DNA of 64,000 bases, taken from contig CM075767.1 of the NCBI GenBank assembly GCA_037974665.1, forward strand, positions 88,872,644 through 88,936,643, read 5' to 3'. Positions 11,269 through 22,756 of this stretch are shown here, piece after piece. This DNA comes from Ehretia macrophylla (taxonomy: Eukaryota > Streptophyta > Magnoliopsida > Boraginales > Ehretiaceae). The notes below the pieces were generated by a model that saw nothing but the letters and a program-made list of their open reading frames with translations, did not search any database and was not told where the DNA came from. The stretch's first letter is position 1, and each line of letters opens with the position of its first letter. Both the position numbers and the translations under genes were made by a program.

Positions 11269-11388
11269 GAGTGTGATCATACTAGCACTAATGCACCAGA
11301 TCCCATAAGAACTCTGAAGTTAAGCGTGCTTGGGCGAGAGTAGTACTAGGATGGGTGACCCCCTTGGAAGTCCTCGTATTGCACCCCC
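11269..11388 (+). rRNA. 5S rRNA gene copy L5
   Basis: Full length. About eight changes: G2A, C6T, C15T, G30A, C39A, C47T, G97T and G110A. The 120 bp look identical to L12. Confidence 0.93.
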
Positions 11389-11945
11389 TTTTCAATTTTT
11401 TTTGCCCTGGTTAGGGTTGCCAAGATACTTTATCCACCAAATCTCTATTTCTGAATCCCACGGAACATTGGGCAAGACAACTTCGCTTCACGTAGAGGCT
11501 GGGCCTACAAACCGAGGGCGTAGGGTTTGTGACCAAGTTTCCGTCGCTCCGGTGCCCATAACTTTTGATCCGCAAAGAGTTACGCGGTTCACAACATACC
11601 GTTGCAAAGCTCTCCGAGAGCTCTACGAAAGGGGCAGCCAGCTTGCTCGCTTTGCCCATTTTTGGAGCCCAAAATTGAAAGTTTTAATCAATTTCAGTCC
11701 ACTTTTCTTCTTTTGCTCTGTTTTTTCGTCACGGATCGTACGTCGTGATCTATTAAAAGGACGACAACCTGACTCGCGGGACATCAGAGGGCCCTACAAT
11801 GTGTCGATGTCACGTCTTGCAAGCATGCTGCGTTGTTGAAGCGGATGGGTTTTCGTTAAGCCCATTGGGCCTTTTGGATGGGCCATCTCTCTAGGTTGGT
11901 ACTGTGAACAGTTAACACATAAAGGAATTGTACCCTAAACATGAC

Positions 11946-12065
11946 GGCTGCGATCATACCAGCACTACTGCACTGGATCCCATCAGAACTCCAAAGTTAA
12001 GCGTGCTTGGGAGAGAGTAGTACTAGGATGGGTGACCCCATAGCAAGTCCTCGTGTTGCACACCC
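11946..12065 (+). rRNA. 5S rRNA gene copy L6
   Basis: Full length. About nine changes, including C67A in the intermediate element and C95A, G97A and G99C around the end of box C. Partner of L13. Confidence 0.93.
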
Positions 12066-12622
12066 TTTTAAATTTTTTTTGCCATGGTTAGGGTTGCCAA
12101 GATACTTTATACACCAAATCTCTATTACTGAATCCCACGGAACATTGGGCAAGACAACTTCTCTTCACGTAGAGGCTGGGCCCACAAACCAAGGGCGTAG
12201 GGTTTGTGACCAGGTCTCCATCGCTCCGCTGCCCATAACTTTTGATCCGTAAGGATTTACGCGACACACAGCATACCGATGCGAGGCTCTTTGAGAGCTC
12301 TACGACGGGGGCAGCCAGCTTGCTCGCTGTGGCCATTATTGTAGCCCAAAATCAAACGTTGTCATCAGTTTCAGGCCACTTTTCTTCTTTTCCCCTATTT
12401 TTCCGTCCCGGCCCGTCCGTCGTGAACTGTTCAAAGGACGACAACCTGCCTCGCGGGACATCAGAGCGCACTACACCGTGTAGATATCACGTCTTGCGAG
12501 GATACTGCGTTGTTGAAGCGGATGGGTTGTCGGTACGCCCACTGGGCCGTTTGAATGGGCCTTCTCTCTAGGCTGGGACTGTGAACTGTTAACCCATATA
12601 GGAAACGTGGCCTCAACATGAC

Positions 12623-12742
12623 GGGTGTGATCATACCAGCACTAATGTACCGGATCCCATCAGAACTCCGAAGTTAAGCGTGCTTGGACGAGAGTAGTAC
12701 TAGGATGAGTGACCCCCTGGGAAGTCCTCATGTTGCACCCCG
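12623..12742 (+). rRNA. 5S rRNA gene copy L7
   Basis: Full length. Changes C6T, C26T, G66A, G86A, G109A and C120G; box A is intact. Partner of L14. Confidence 0.93.
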
Positions 12743-13298
12743 TTTTCAATTTTTTTTGCCCTGGTTACGGTTGCCAAGATACTTTATCCACCAAATCTCT
12801 ATTACTGAATCCCACGGAACTTTTGGCAAGACAACTTCGCTTCACGTAGAGGCTGGGCCCGCAAACCGAGGGCGTAGGGTTTGTGACCAGGTCTTCGTCA
12901 CTCCAATGCCCATAACTTTTGATCTGTAAGGAGTTACGCGGCACACAACATACAGTTGCAAAGCTCTCTGAGAGCTCTACGTCGGGGGCAGCGAGCTTGC
13001 TCGCTTTGCCCTTTTTTGATCCCAAAATCGAACGTTTTCATCAGTTTCAGGCCACTTTTCTTCTTTTACTCTGTTTTTCCGTCCTGGATCGTACTTCGTG
13101 AACTGTTAAAAGGACAACAACCTAACTCGCGGGACATTAGAGGGCCATACAATGTGTCGATATCACGTCTTGCAAGGTTGCTGCATTGTTGTAGCGGATG
13201 GGTTGTCATTAAGCCCATTAGGCCTTTTGAATGGGCCATCTCTCTAGGCTGGGACTCTGAACAGTTAACACATAAAGGAATTTTGCCCTCAACATGAC

Positions 13299-13418
13299 GG
13301 GTGCGATCATACCAGCACTAATGCACCGCATCCCATCAGAACTCCGAAGTTAGGCGTGCTTGTGCGAGTGTAGTACTAGGATGGGTGACCCCCTGCGAAG
13401 TCCTCGTGTTGCACCCAC
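13299..13418 (+). rRNA. 5S rRNA gene copy L8
   Basis: Full length. Changes G31C, A55G (box A), G65T, A71T (intermediate element), G98C and C119A. Partner of L15. Confidence 0.93.
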
Positions 13419-13975
13419 TTTTCAATTTTTTTTGCCCTGGTTAAGGTTGCCACGATTCTTTAACCACCAAATCTCTAATACTGAATCCCATGGAACATTG
13501 GGCAAGACAACTTCGCTTCACGTAGAGGCTGGGCCTGCAAACCGAGGGCGTAGGGTTTGTGACCAGGTCTCCGTCGCTCTGATGCACATAACTTTTGATC
13601 CGTAAGGAGTTACGCTGCGCAAAACATATAGTTGCAAAGCTCTCTGAGAGCTCTATGATTCGGGCATCCAGCTTGCTCGCTGTGCCCCTTTTTGGATCCT
13701 AAAATCGAACGTTTTCATCAATTTCAGGCCACTTTTCTTCTTTTGCTATGTTTTTCCGTCCCGGATCGTATGTCGTGAACTATTAAAAGGACGACAAATT
13801 AACTAGCGGGACATTGGTGGGTCCTACAACGTGTCGATATCACGTCTTTTGATGATCCTGCGTTGTTGAAGTGGATGGGTTGTTGTTAAGCCCATTGGGC
13901 CTTTTGAATAGACCATCTCTCTAGGTTGGGACTGTGAACCGTTAACACATATAGGAATTGTGACCTCAACATGAC

Positions 13976-14095
13976 GGGTGCAATTATACTCGCACTAATG
14001 CACCGGATCCCATCAGAACTCCGAAGTTAAGTGTGCTTGGAAGAGAGTAGTACTTGGATGGGTGACCCTTTGGGAAGTCCTCGTGTTGCACTCCC
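13976..14095 (+). rRNA. 5S rRNA gene copy L9 (strongly diverged)
   Basis: Full length but with about eleven changes, including C57T in box A, G66A and C67A, A80T, and C94T and C95T in box C. The 120 bp look identical to L16. Probably inactive. Confidence 0.92.
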
Positions 14096-14652
14096 TTTTC
14101 AATTTTTTTTGCCCTGGTTAGGGTTGCCAAGATACTTTATCCACCAAATCTCTGTTACTGAATCCCACGAAACATTGGGCAAGGCAACTTCGCTTCACGT
14201 AGAGGCTGGGCCCGCAAACCTAGTGCGTAGGGTTTGTGACAAGGTCTTTCTCGCTCTGGTGCCCATAACTTTTGATTCGTAAGGAGTTACGCGGCACACA
14301 ACATACCGTTGCAAAGCTCTCTGAGAGCTCTACGACGGGGGCAGTTAGCTTCCTCGTTGTGCCCATTTTTGGAGCCCAAAATCGAACGTTTTAATCTATT
14401 TTCGGCCACTTTTCTTCTTTTGCTCTGTTTTTTCGTCCCGAATCGTAGGTCGTGAACTGTTAAAAGGACGACAACCTAACTCGCGGGACATCAGAGGGCC
14501 CTACAACGTGTCGATATCACGTCTTGTGAGGATGCTGCGTTGTTGGAGTGGATGGGTTGTCGTTAAGCCCATTGGGCCTTTTGAATGGGCCATCTCTCTA
14601 GGTTGGGACTGTGAACTGTTAACACATATAGGAATTGTGCCCTCAACATGAC

Positions 14653-14772
14653 GGGTGGGATTATACCAGGACTAATGCACCGGATCCCATAAGAACTCTG
14701 AAGTTAAGTGTGCTTGGGCGAGACTAGTACTAGGATGGGTGACCCCCTGTGAAGTCCTCGTATTGCACCCCC
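14653..14772 (+). rRNA. 5S rRNA gene copy L10 (diverged)
   Basis: Full length. About nine changes: C6G, C10T, C18G, C39A, C47T, C57T (box A), G72C, G98T and G110A. Partner of L17. Confidence 0.92.
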
Positions 14773-15329
14773 TTTTCAATTTTTTTTGCCCTGGTCAGGG
14801 TTGCCAAGATACTTTATCAACCAAATCTCTATTACTGAATCCCACTTAACATTGGGCAAGACAACTTCCCATCACGTAGAGGCTGGGCCCGCAAACCGAG
14901 GGCATACGGTTTGCGACCAAGTCTCCGTCGCTCCGGTGCCCATAACTTTTGATTCATAAGGAGTTACGCGGTGCACAGCATACCGTTGCAAAGCTCTCTG
15001 AGAGCTCTACGACGGGGGCAGCCAGCTTGCTCACTGTGCCCATTTTTGGAGTCCAAAATCGAACGTTTCCATCAATTTCAGGCCACTTTTCTTCTTTTGC
15101 TCTGTTTTTCTGTCCCGGATCGTATGTCGTGAGCTGTTAAAAGTACGACAACCTGACTCGCGTTGCATCAGAGGGCCCGACAACATGTCGATATCACGTC
15201 TTGCGAGCTTGCTGCGTTGTTGAGGTGGATGGCTTGTCGTTAAGCCCATTGGGCCTTTTGAATGGGTCATCTCTCTAGGCTGGGACTGTGAACCGTTAGC
15301 ACATATAGGAATTGTGCCCTCAACATGAC

Positions 15330-15449
15330 GGGTGCGATTATACCAGCACTAATGCACCGGATGCCATTAGAACTCCGAAGTTAAGTGTGCTTGGGAGAGA
15401 GTAGTACTAGGATGGGTGACCCCCTGGGAAGTCCTCGTGTTGCACCCCT
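15330..15449 (+). rRNA. 5S rRNA gene copy L11
   Basis: Full length. Changes C10T, C34G, C39T, C57T (box A), C67A and C120T. Partner of L18. Confidence 0.93.
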
Positions 15450-16006
15450 TTTTCAATTTTTTTTGCCCTGGTTAGGGTTGCCAAGATACTTTATCCACCA
15501 AATCTCTATTACTGAATCCCACGTAATATTGGGTAAGACAACTTCGCTTCACATAGCGGCTGGGCCAGCAAACCGAGTGCGTAGGGTTTGTGACCAGGTC
15601 TTTGTCGCTCTGGTGCCCATAACTTTTGATGCGTAAGGAGTTACGCGGCGCATAGCATACCGTTGCAAATCTCTCTGAGAGCTCTACAATGGGGGAAGTT
15701 AGCTTGCTCGCTGTGCCCATTTTTGGAGCCCAAAATCGAACGTTTTCATCAGTTTCATGCCACTTTTATACTTTTGCTCTGTTTTTCCGTCCCGAATCGT
15801 ACATCGCTAACTATTAAAAGGACAACAACCTGACTCGCGGGACATCAGAGAGCCCTACAACGTGTTGATATCACGTCTTACAAGGATGCTGCGTTGTTGA
15901 AGCGGATGGGTTGTCGTTAAGCCCATTGGGCCTTTTGAATGGGCCATCTCTCTAGGCTGGGATTGTGATCAGTTAACACATAAATGAATTGTGCCCTTAA
16001 CATGAC

Positions 16007-16126
16007 GAGTGTGATCATACTAGCACTAATGCACCAGATCCCATAAGAACTCTGAAGTTAAGCGTGCTTGGGCGAGAGTAGTACTAGGATGGGTGACCCC
16101 CTTGGAAGTCCTCGTATTGCACCCCC
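16007..16126 (+). rRNA. 5S rRNA gene copy L12
   Basis: Full length and by eye identical to L5, with the same eight changes (G2A, C6T, C15T and so on). Confidence 0.93.
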
Positions 16127-16683
16127 TTTTCAATTTTTTTTGCCCTGGTTAGGGTTGCCAAGATACTTTATCCACCAAATCTCTATTTCTGAATCCCACG
16201 GAACATTGGGCAAGACAACTTCGCTTCACGTAGAGGCTGGGCCTACAAACCGAGGGCGTAGGGTTTGTGACCAAGTTTCCGTCGCTCCGGTGCCCATAAC
16301 TTTTGATCCGCAAAGAGTTACGCGGTTCACAACATACCGTTGCAAAGCTCTCCGAGAGCTCTACGAAAGGGGCAGCCAGCTTGCTCGCTTTGCCCATTTT
16401 TGGAGCCCAAAATTGAAAGTTTTCATCAGTTTCAGGCCACTTTTCTTCTTTTGCTCTGTTTTTCCGTCCCGGATCGTACGTCGTGAACTGTTAAAAGGAC
16501 GACAACCTGACTCGCGGGACATCAGAGGGCCTTACAACGTGTCGATGTCACGTCTTGCAAGCATGCTGCGTTGTTGAAGCGGATGGGTTTTCGTTAAGCC
16601 CATTGGGCCTTTTGAATGGGCCATCTCTCTAGGTCGGGACTGTGAACAGTTAACACATAAAGGAATTGTGCCCTAAACATGAC

Positions 16684-16803
16684 GGGTGCGATCATACCAG
16701 CACTAATGCACTGGATCCCATCAGAACTCCAAAGTTAAGCGTGCTTGGGAGAGAGTAGTACTAGGATGGGTGACCCCATAGCAAGTCCTCGTGTTGCACA
16801 CCC
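16684..16803 (+). rRNA. 5S rRNA gene copy L13
   Basis: Full length. Shares C29T, G48A, C67A, C95A, G97A, G99C and C117A with L6 but has consensus bases at 3 and 23. Confidence 0.93.
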
Positions 16804-17360
16804 TTTTAAATTTTTTTTGCCATGGTTAGGGTTGCCAAGATACTTTATACACCAAATCTCTATTACTGAATCCCACGGAACATTGGGCAAGACAACTTCG
16901 CTTCACGTAGAGGCTGGGCCCGCAAACCAAGGACGTAGGGTTTGTGACCAGGTCTCCGTCGCTCCGGTGCCCATAACTTTTGATTCGTAAGGATTTACGC
17001 GGCGCACAGCATACCGATGCGAAGCTCTCTGAGAGCTCTACGACGGGGGCAACTAGCTTGCTCGTTGTGCCCATTTTTGGAGCCCAAAATCAAACGTTTT
17101 CATCAGTTTCAGGCCACATTTCTTCTTTTGCTCTATTTTTTCATCCCGGATCGTACGTCGTGAACTGTTAAAAGGACGACAACCTGACTCGCGGGACATC
17201 AGAGGGCCCTACAACGTGTAGATATCTCGTCTTGCGAGGATACTGCGTTGTTGAAGCGGATGGGTTGTCGTTAAGCCCATTGGGCCGTTTGAATGGGCCA
17301 TCTCTCTAGGTTGGGACTGTGAATCGTTAACCCATATACGAATTGTGCCCTCAACATGAC

Positions 17361-17480
17361 GGGTGTGATCATACCAGTACTAATGTACCGGATCCCATCA
17401 GAACTCCGAAGTTAAGCGTGCTTGGACGAGAGTAGTACTAGGATGAGTGACCCCCTGGGAAGTCCTCATGTTGCACCCCC
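17361..17480 (+). rRNA. 5S rRNA gene copy L14
   Basis: Full length. Changes C6T, C18T, C26T, G66A, G86A and G109A; near-identical to L7. Confidence 0.93.
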
Positions 17481-18036
17481 TTTTCAATTTTTTTTGCCCT
17501 GGTTACGGTTGCCAAGATACTTTATCCACCAAATCTCTATTACTGAATCCCACGAAACTTTTGGCAAGACAACTTCGCTTCACGTAGAGGCTGGGCCCAC
17601 AAACCGAGGGCGTAGGGTTTATGACCAGGTCTTCGTCACTCCAGTGCCCATAACTTTTGATCTGTAAGGAGTTACGCGGCACACAACATACAGTTGCAAA
17701 GCTCTCTGAGAGCTCTACGTCGGGGGCAGCCAGCTTGCTCGCTTTGCCCTTTTTTGATCCCAAAATCGAACGTTTTCATCAGTTTCAGGCCACTTTTCTT
17801 CTTTTACTCTGTTTTTCCGTCCCGGATCGTACTTCGTGAACTGTTAAAAGGACGACAACCTGACTCGCGGGACATTAGAGGGCCATACAATGTGTCGATA
17901 TCACGTCTTGCAAGGTTGCTGCATTGTTGTAGCGGATGGGTTGTCATTAAGCCCATTAGGCCTTTTGAATGGGCCATCTCTCTAGGCTGGGACTCTGAAC
18001 AGTTAACACATAAAGGAATTTTGCCCTCAACATGAC

Positions 18037-18156
18037 GGGTGCGATCATACCAGCACTAATGCACCGAATCCCTTCAGAACTCCGAAGTTAGGCGTGCTTG
18101 GGCGAGTGTAGTACTAGGATGGGTGACCCCCTACGAAGTCCTCGTGTTACACCCAC
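18037..18156 (+). rRNA. 5S rRNA gene copy L15
   Basis: Full length. Changes G31A, A37T, A55G (box A), A71T, G97A, G98C, G113A and C119A. Partner of L8. Confidence 0.93.
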
Positions 18157-18713
18157 TTTTCAATTTTTTTTGCCCTGGTTAGGGTTGCCAAGATTCTTTA
18201 ACCACCAAATCTCTAATACTGAATCCCATGGAACATTGGGCAAGACAACTTCGCTTCACGTAGAGGCTGGGCCCGCAAACCGAGGGCGTAAGGTTTGTGA
18301 CCAGGTCTCCGTCGCTCCGGTGCACATAACTTTTGATCCGTAAGGAGTTACGCTGCGCACAACATATAGTTGCAAAGCTCTCTGAGAGCTCTACGATTCG
18401 GGCATCCAACTTGCTCGCTGTGCCCTTTTTTGGATCCCAAAATCGAATGTTTTCATCAATTTTAGGCTACTTTTCTTCTTTTGCAATGTTTTTCCATCCC
18501 AGATCGTACGTCGTGAACTATTAAAAGGACGACAAATTAACTAGCGGGACATTGGTGGGTCCTACAACGTGTCGATATCACGTCTTTTGATGATCCTGCA
18601 TTGTTGAAGTGGATGGGTTGTTGTTAAGCCCATTGGGCCTTTTGAATAGACCATCTCTCTAGGTTGGGACTGTGAACCGTTAACACATATAGGAATTGTG
18701 ACCTCAACATGAC

Positions 18714-18833
18714 GGGTGCAATTATACTCGCACTAATGCACCGGATCCCATCAGAACTCCGAAGTTAAGTGTGCTTGGAAGAGAGTAGTACTTGGATGGG
18801 TGACCCTTTGGGAAGTCCTCGTGTTGCACTCCC
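18714..18833 (+). rRNA. 5S rRNA gene copy L16 (strongly diverged)
   Basis: Full length and by eye identical to L9, with about eleven changes touching all internal promoter boxes. Confidence 0.92.
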
Positions 18834-19389
18834 TTTTCAATTTTTTTTGCCCTGGTTAGGGTTGCCAAGATACTTTATCCACCAAATCTCTGTTACTGAA
18901 TCCCACGAAACATTGGGCAAGGCAACTTCGCTTCACGTAGAGGCTGGGCCTGCAAACCTAGTGCGTAGGGTTTGTGACAAGGTCTTTCTCGCTCTGGTGC
19001 CCATAACTTTTGATTCGTAAGGAGTTACGCGGCACACAACATACCGTTGCAAAGCTTTCTGAGAGCTCTACGACGGGGGCAGTTAGCTTCCTCGTTGTGC
19101 CCATTTTTGGAGACCAAAATCGAACGTTTTCATCTGTTTTAGGCCACTTTTCTTCTTTTGCTCTGTTTTTTCATCCCGAATCGTATGTCGTGAGCCTTTA
19201 AAAGGACGACAACCTAACTCCGGGACATTAGAGGGCCCTACAATGCGTCGATATTACGTCTTTTGAGGATGCTGCGTTGTTGGAGTGGATGGGTTGTCGT
19301 TGAGCCCATTGGGCCTTTTGAATGGGCCATCTCTCTAGGTTGGGACTGTGAACTGTTAACACATATAGGAATTGTGCCCTCAACATGAC

Positions 19390-19509
19390 GGGTGGGATTA
19401 TACCAGGACTAATGCACCGGATCCCATAACAACTCAGAAGTTAAGTGTGCTTGCGCGAGACTAGTACTAGGATGGGTGACCCCCTGTGAAGTCCTCGTGT
19501 TGCATCCCC
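19390..19509 (+). rRNA. 5S rRNA gene copy L17 (strongly diverged)
   Basis: Full length with about eleven changes: the L10 set plus G41C, C47A, G65C and C116T. Probably inactive. Confidence 0.92.
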
Positions 19510-20066
19510 TTTTCAATTTTTTTTGCCCTGGTTAGTGTTGCCAAGATACTTTATCAACCAAATCTCTATTACTGAATCCCACTTAACATTGGGCAAGACA
19601 ACTTCCCATCACGTAGAGGCTGGGCCCGCAAACCGAGGGCATACGGTTTGTGACCAAGTCTCCGTCGCTCCGGTGCCCATAACTTTTGATCCGTAAGGAG
19701 TTACGCGGCGCACAGCATACCGTTGCATTGCTCTTTGAGAGCTCTATGACGAGGGTAGCCAGTTCGCTCGCTGTGCCCATTTTTAGAGCCCAAAATCGAA
19801 CGTTTTGATCAATTTCAAGCCACTTTTCTTCTTTTGCTAAGTTTTTCAGTCCCGGATCGTATGTCGTGAACTGTTAAAAGGACGACAACCTAACTTGTGG
19901 GACATCAGAGGGCCCTACAACGTGTCGATATCACGGCTTGCCAGGATGCTGCGTTGTTGAAGCGGATGGGTTGCCGTTAAGCCCATTGGGCCTTTTGAAT
20001 GGGCCATCTCTCTAGGCTGGGACTGTGAACCGTTAGCACATATAGGAATTGTGCCCTCAACATGAC

Positions 20067-20186
20067 GGGTGCGATTATACCAGCACTAATGCACCGGATG
20101 CCATCAGAACTCCGAAGTTAAGTGTGCTTGGGCGAGAGTAGTACTAGGAAGGGTGACCCCTTGGGAAGTCCTCGTGTTGCACCCCT
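20067..20186 (+). rRNA. 5S rRNA gene copy L18
   Basis: Full length. Changes C10T, C34G, C57T (box A), T84A, C95T and C120T. Last gene of the second seven-unit block. Confidence 0.93.
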
Positions 20187-20744
20187 TTTTCAATTTTTTT
20201 TGCCCTGGTTAGGGTTGCCAAGATACTTTATCCACCAAATCTCTATTACTGAATCCCACGTAACATTGGGTAAGACAACTTCGCTTCACATAGCGGCTGG
20301 GCCAGCAAACCGAGTGCGTAGGGTTTGTGACCAGGTCTTCGTCGCTCTGGTGCCCATAACTTTTGATGCGTAAGGAGTTACGCGGCGCATATCATACCGT
20401 TGCAAATCTCTCTGAGAGCTCTACAATGGGGAAAGTTAGCTTGCTCGCTGTGCCCATTTTTGGAGCGCAAAATCGAACGTTTTTCATCAGTTTCATGCCA
20501 CTTTTCTACTTTCGCTCTGTTTTTCCGTCCCGAAATGTACATCGCTAACTGTTAAAAGGACAACAACCTGACTCGCGGGACATCAGAGAGCCCTACAACG
20601 TGTTGATATCACGTCTTGCAAGGATGCTGCGTTGTTGAAGCGGATGGGTAGTCGTTAAGCCCATTGGGCCTTTTGAATGGGCCATCTCTCTAGGCTGGGA
20701 TTGTGAACAGTTAACACATAAAGGAATTGTGCCATCAACATGAC

Positions 20745-20864
20745 GGGTGCGATCATAGTAGCACAAATGCACCGGATCCCATCAGAACTCCGAAGTTAAG
20801 CGTGCTTGGGCGAGAGTAGTACTAGGATGTGTGACACCCTGCGAAGTTCTCGTGTTGCACCCCC
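20745..20864 (+). rRNA. 5S rRNA gene copy L19
   Basis: Full length. Changes C14G, C15T, T21A, G86T, C92A, G98C and C104T; box A is intact. It lies outside the duplicated block. Confidence 0.93.
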
Positions 20865-21421
20865 TTTTCGATTTTTTTTGCCCTGGTTAGGGTTGCCAAG
20901 ATGCTTTATCCACCAAATCTCTATTACTGAATCCCACAGAACATTGGGCAAGACAACTTTTCTTCACGTAGAGGATGGGCCCGCAAACCGAGGGCGTAGT
21001 GTTTGTGACTAGGTCTCCGTCGCTCTGGTGCCCATAACTTTTGATATGTAAGGAGTTACGCGGCGCACATCATACCGTTGCAAAGCTCTCTGAGTGCTCT
21101 AACACGGGGGCAGCAAGCTCGCTTGATGTGCCGGTTTTTGGAGCCCAAAATCGAACGTTTTCATCAGTTTCAGGCCACTTTTCTTCTTTTGCTCTGTTTT
21201 TTTGTCCCGGATCGTACGTCGTGAACTGTTAATAAGACGACAACCTGACTCGCGGGACATCAGATGGCCCTACATCGTGTCGATATCACGTCCTGCGAGG
21301 ATGCTGCGTTGTTGAAGCGGATGGGTTGTCGTTAAGCCCATTGGGCCTTTTCAATGGGCCATCTCTCTAGGTTGGGACTGTGAACTGTTAACACATATAG
21401 CAATTGGGCCCTCACCAGGAC

Positions 21422-21541
21422 AGGTACAATCATACCAGTACTAATGCACCGGATCCCATCAGAACTCCGAAGTTAAGCGTGCTTGGGCGAGAGTAGTACT
21501 TGGATAGGTGACCCCCTGGGAAGTCCTCGTGTTGCACCCCC
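21422..21541 (+). rRNA. 5S rRNA gene copy L20
   Basis: Full length. Changes G1A, G5A, G7A, C18T, A80T and G85A. All four early changes look like decayed methylated cytosines or their complements. Confidence 0.93.
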
Positions 21542-22098
21542 TTTTCAATTTTTTTTGCCCTGGTTAGGGTTGCCAAGATACTTTATCCACCAAATCTCTA
21601 TTACTGAATCCCACGGAACATTGGGCAAGACAACTTCGCTTCACGTAGAGGCTGGGCCCGCAAACAGAGGGCGTAGGGTTTGTGACCAGGTCTCCATCGC
21701 TCCGGTGCCCATAACTTTTGATCTGTAAGGTGTTACGCGGTACACAGCCTACCGTTGCAAAGCTCTCTGAGAGCTCTACGACGGGGGGATCTAGCTTGCT
21801 CGCTGTGCCAATTTTTGGAGCCCAATATCGAACATTTTCATCAGTTTTAGGCCACTTTTCATCCTTTGCAATGTTTTTCCGTCCCGGATCGTACGTCGTG
21901 AAATGTTAAAAGGTCGACAACCTTACTCGCGGGACATTAAAGGGCCCTACAACATGTTGATATCACATCTTGCGAGGATGCTGCATTATTGAAGCGAATG
22001 GGTTGTCGTTAAGCCCTTTGGGCCTTTTGAATGGGCCATCTCTCTAGGCTGGGACTGTGAACCGTTAACAGAAAAAGGAATTGTGCCCTCAACATGAC

Positions 22099-22218
22099 AG
22101 GTGCGATCATACTAGAACTAATGCACCGGATCCCATCAGAACTCCGAAGTTAAGCGTGCTTGGGCGAGAGTAGTATTACGATGGGTGACCCCCAGGGAAG
22201 CCCTCGTGTTGCACCCCC
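22099..22218 (+). rRNA. 5S rRNA gene copy L21
   Basis: Full length. Changes G1A, C15T, C18A, C78T, G81C, T96A and T103C. Its spacer is interrupted after 238 bp by LARD-1. Confidence 0.93.
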
Positions 22219-22456
22219 TTTTCAATTTTTTTTGCATTGGTTAGGGTTGCCAAGATAATTTATCCACCAAATCTCTATTACCGAATCCCATGGAACATTG
22301 GGCAAGACAACATCGCTTCACGTAGAGGCTGGGCTCGCAAACCGGGGGCGTAGGGTTTGTGACGAGGACTTCATCGCACCGGTGCCCATAACTTTTGATC
22401 CGTAAGGCGTTACGCGGTGCACAGCATACCGTTGCAAAGCTCTTTGAGAGCTCTAC

Positions 22457-22756
22457 TGTGAGGCCCGACCCTGAATAACGTGCAAGACCTCAATTTGCGT
22501 GCCTTAGACCTAGAATTGTACGACCGACCTTGGATTACGTTCCTTGTCTTGGTTTTCGTGCATGTCTCGTTATACGTGCCTTACCTCGATTTGCGTGCGT
22601 TAGCATTAGAATCTGTGCATTAGACTTAAAGTACGTGCCTTAGTCTAGAAGTTCGTGTCTTACCTCGTAGTTCATGTTTACCTCGTGTTTCGTGCCCCGT
22701 ATTGATTTCGGTGCGTGCCTTGTAATACGTACCCTAGACCTAGGAATCCGTGCCAC
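22457..22756 (+). repeat. ACGTG-rich degenerate ~20-bp repeats in U3 (LARD-1 5' LTR)
   Basis: Units of the form acgtgccttgacctagaatt recur with drift, beginning right after the LTR start and ending at the ccaccacgtta segment. Seven LTR starts in the window carry the same type of array. Confidence 0.65.

Larger units (their letters stand above)
11269..16006 (+). repeat. Seven-unit higher-order 5S block, first copy (L5-L11)
   Basis: Units L5-L11 recur in the same order as L12-L18, offset by 4737-4738 bp. Marker changes pair up one to one (L5 with L12, L6 with L13, through L11 with L18) and not with neighbouring units. This is a tandem segmental duplication of about 4.74 kb. Confidence 0.9.
16007..20744 (+). 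repeat. Seven-unit higher-order 5S block, second copy (L12-L18)
   Basis: Second copy of the 4.74-kb block 11269-16006, directly adjacent and in the same orientation. It differs by scattered substitutions and single-base indels, so the duplication is not brand new. Confidence 0.9.
9873..22456 (+). repeat. 5S rDNA tandem array, second part (units L3-L21)
   Basis: Nineteen head-to-tail units with the same ~677-bp period. All spacer between the listed genes (~557 bp each) is ordinary 5S spacer without genes. Open frames of 60-169 codons that recur once per unit run through the 5S gene and spacer in the same place each time and are by-products of the repeat. The array breaks at 22456 inside the spacer of L21, where LARD-1 begins. 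Confidence 0.95.

Noticed and set aside
11330-11839. A 169-codon open frame, and similar frames of 81-113 codons once per unit, as a protein family
   Set aside because: They begin inside the 5S gene and run through T-runs and spacer at the same place in every unit, break in some units and have no recognisable domain. They are by-products of a repeated non-coding DNA.
22462-22750. CRISPR-like array in the LTR start
   Set aside because: The units are degenerate, lack constant spacers and recur only in LTR starts of a plant genome. They are minisatellite-like U3 repeats.
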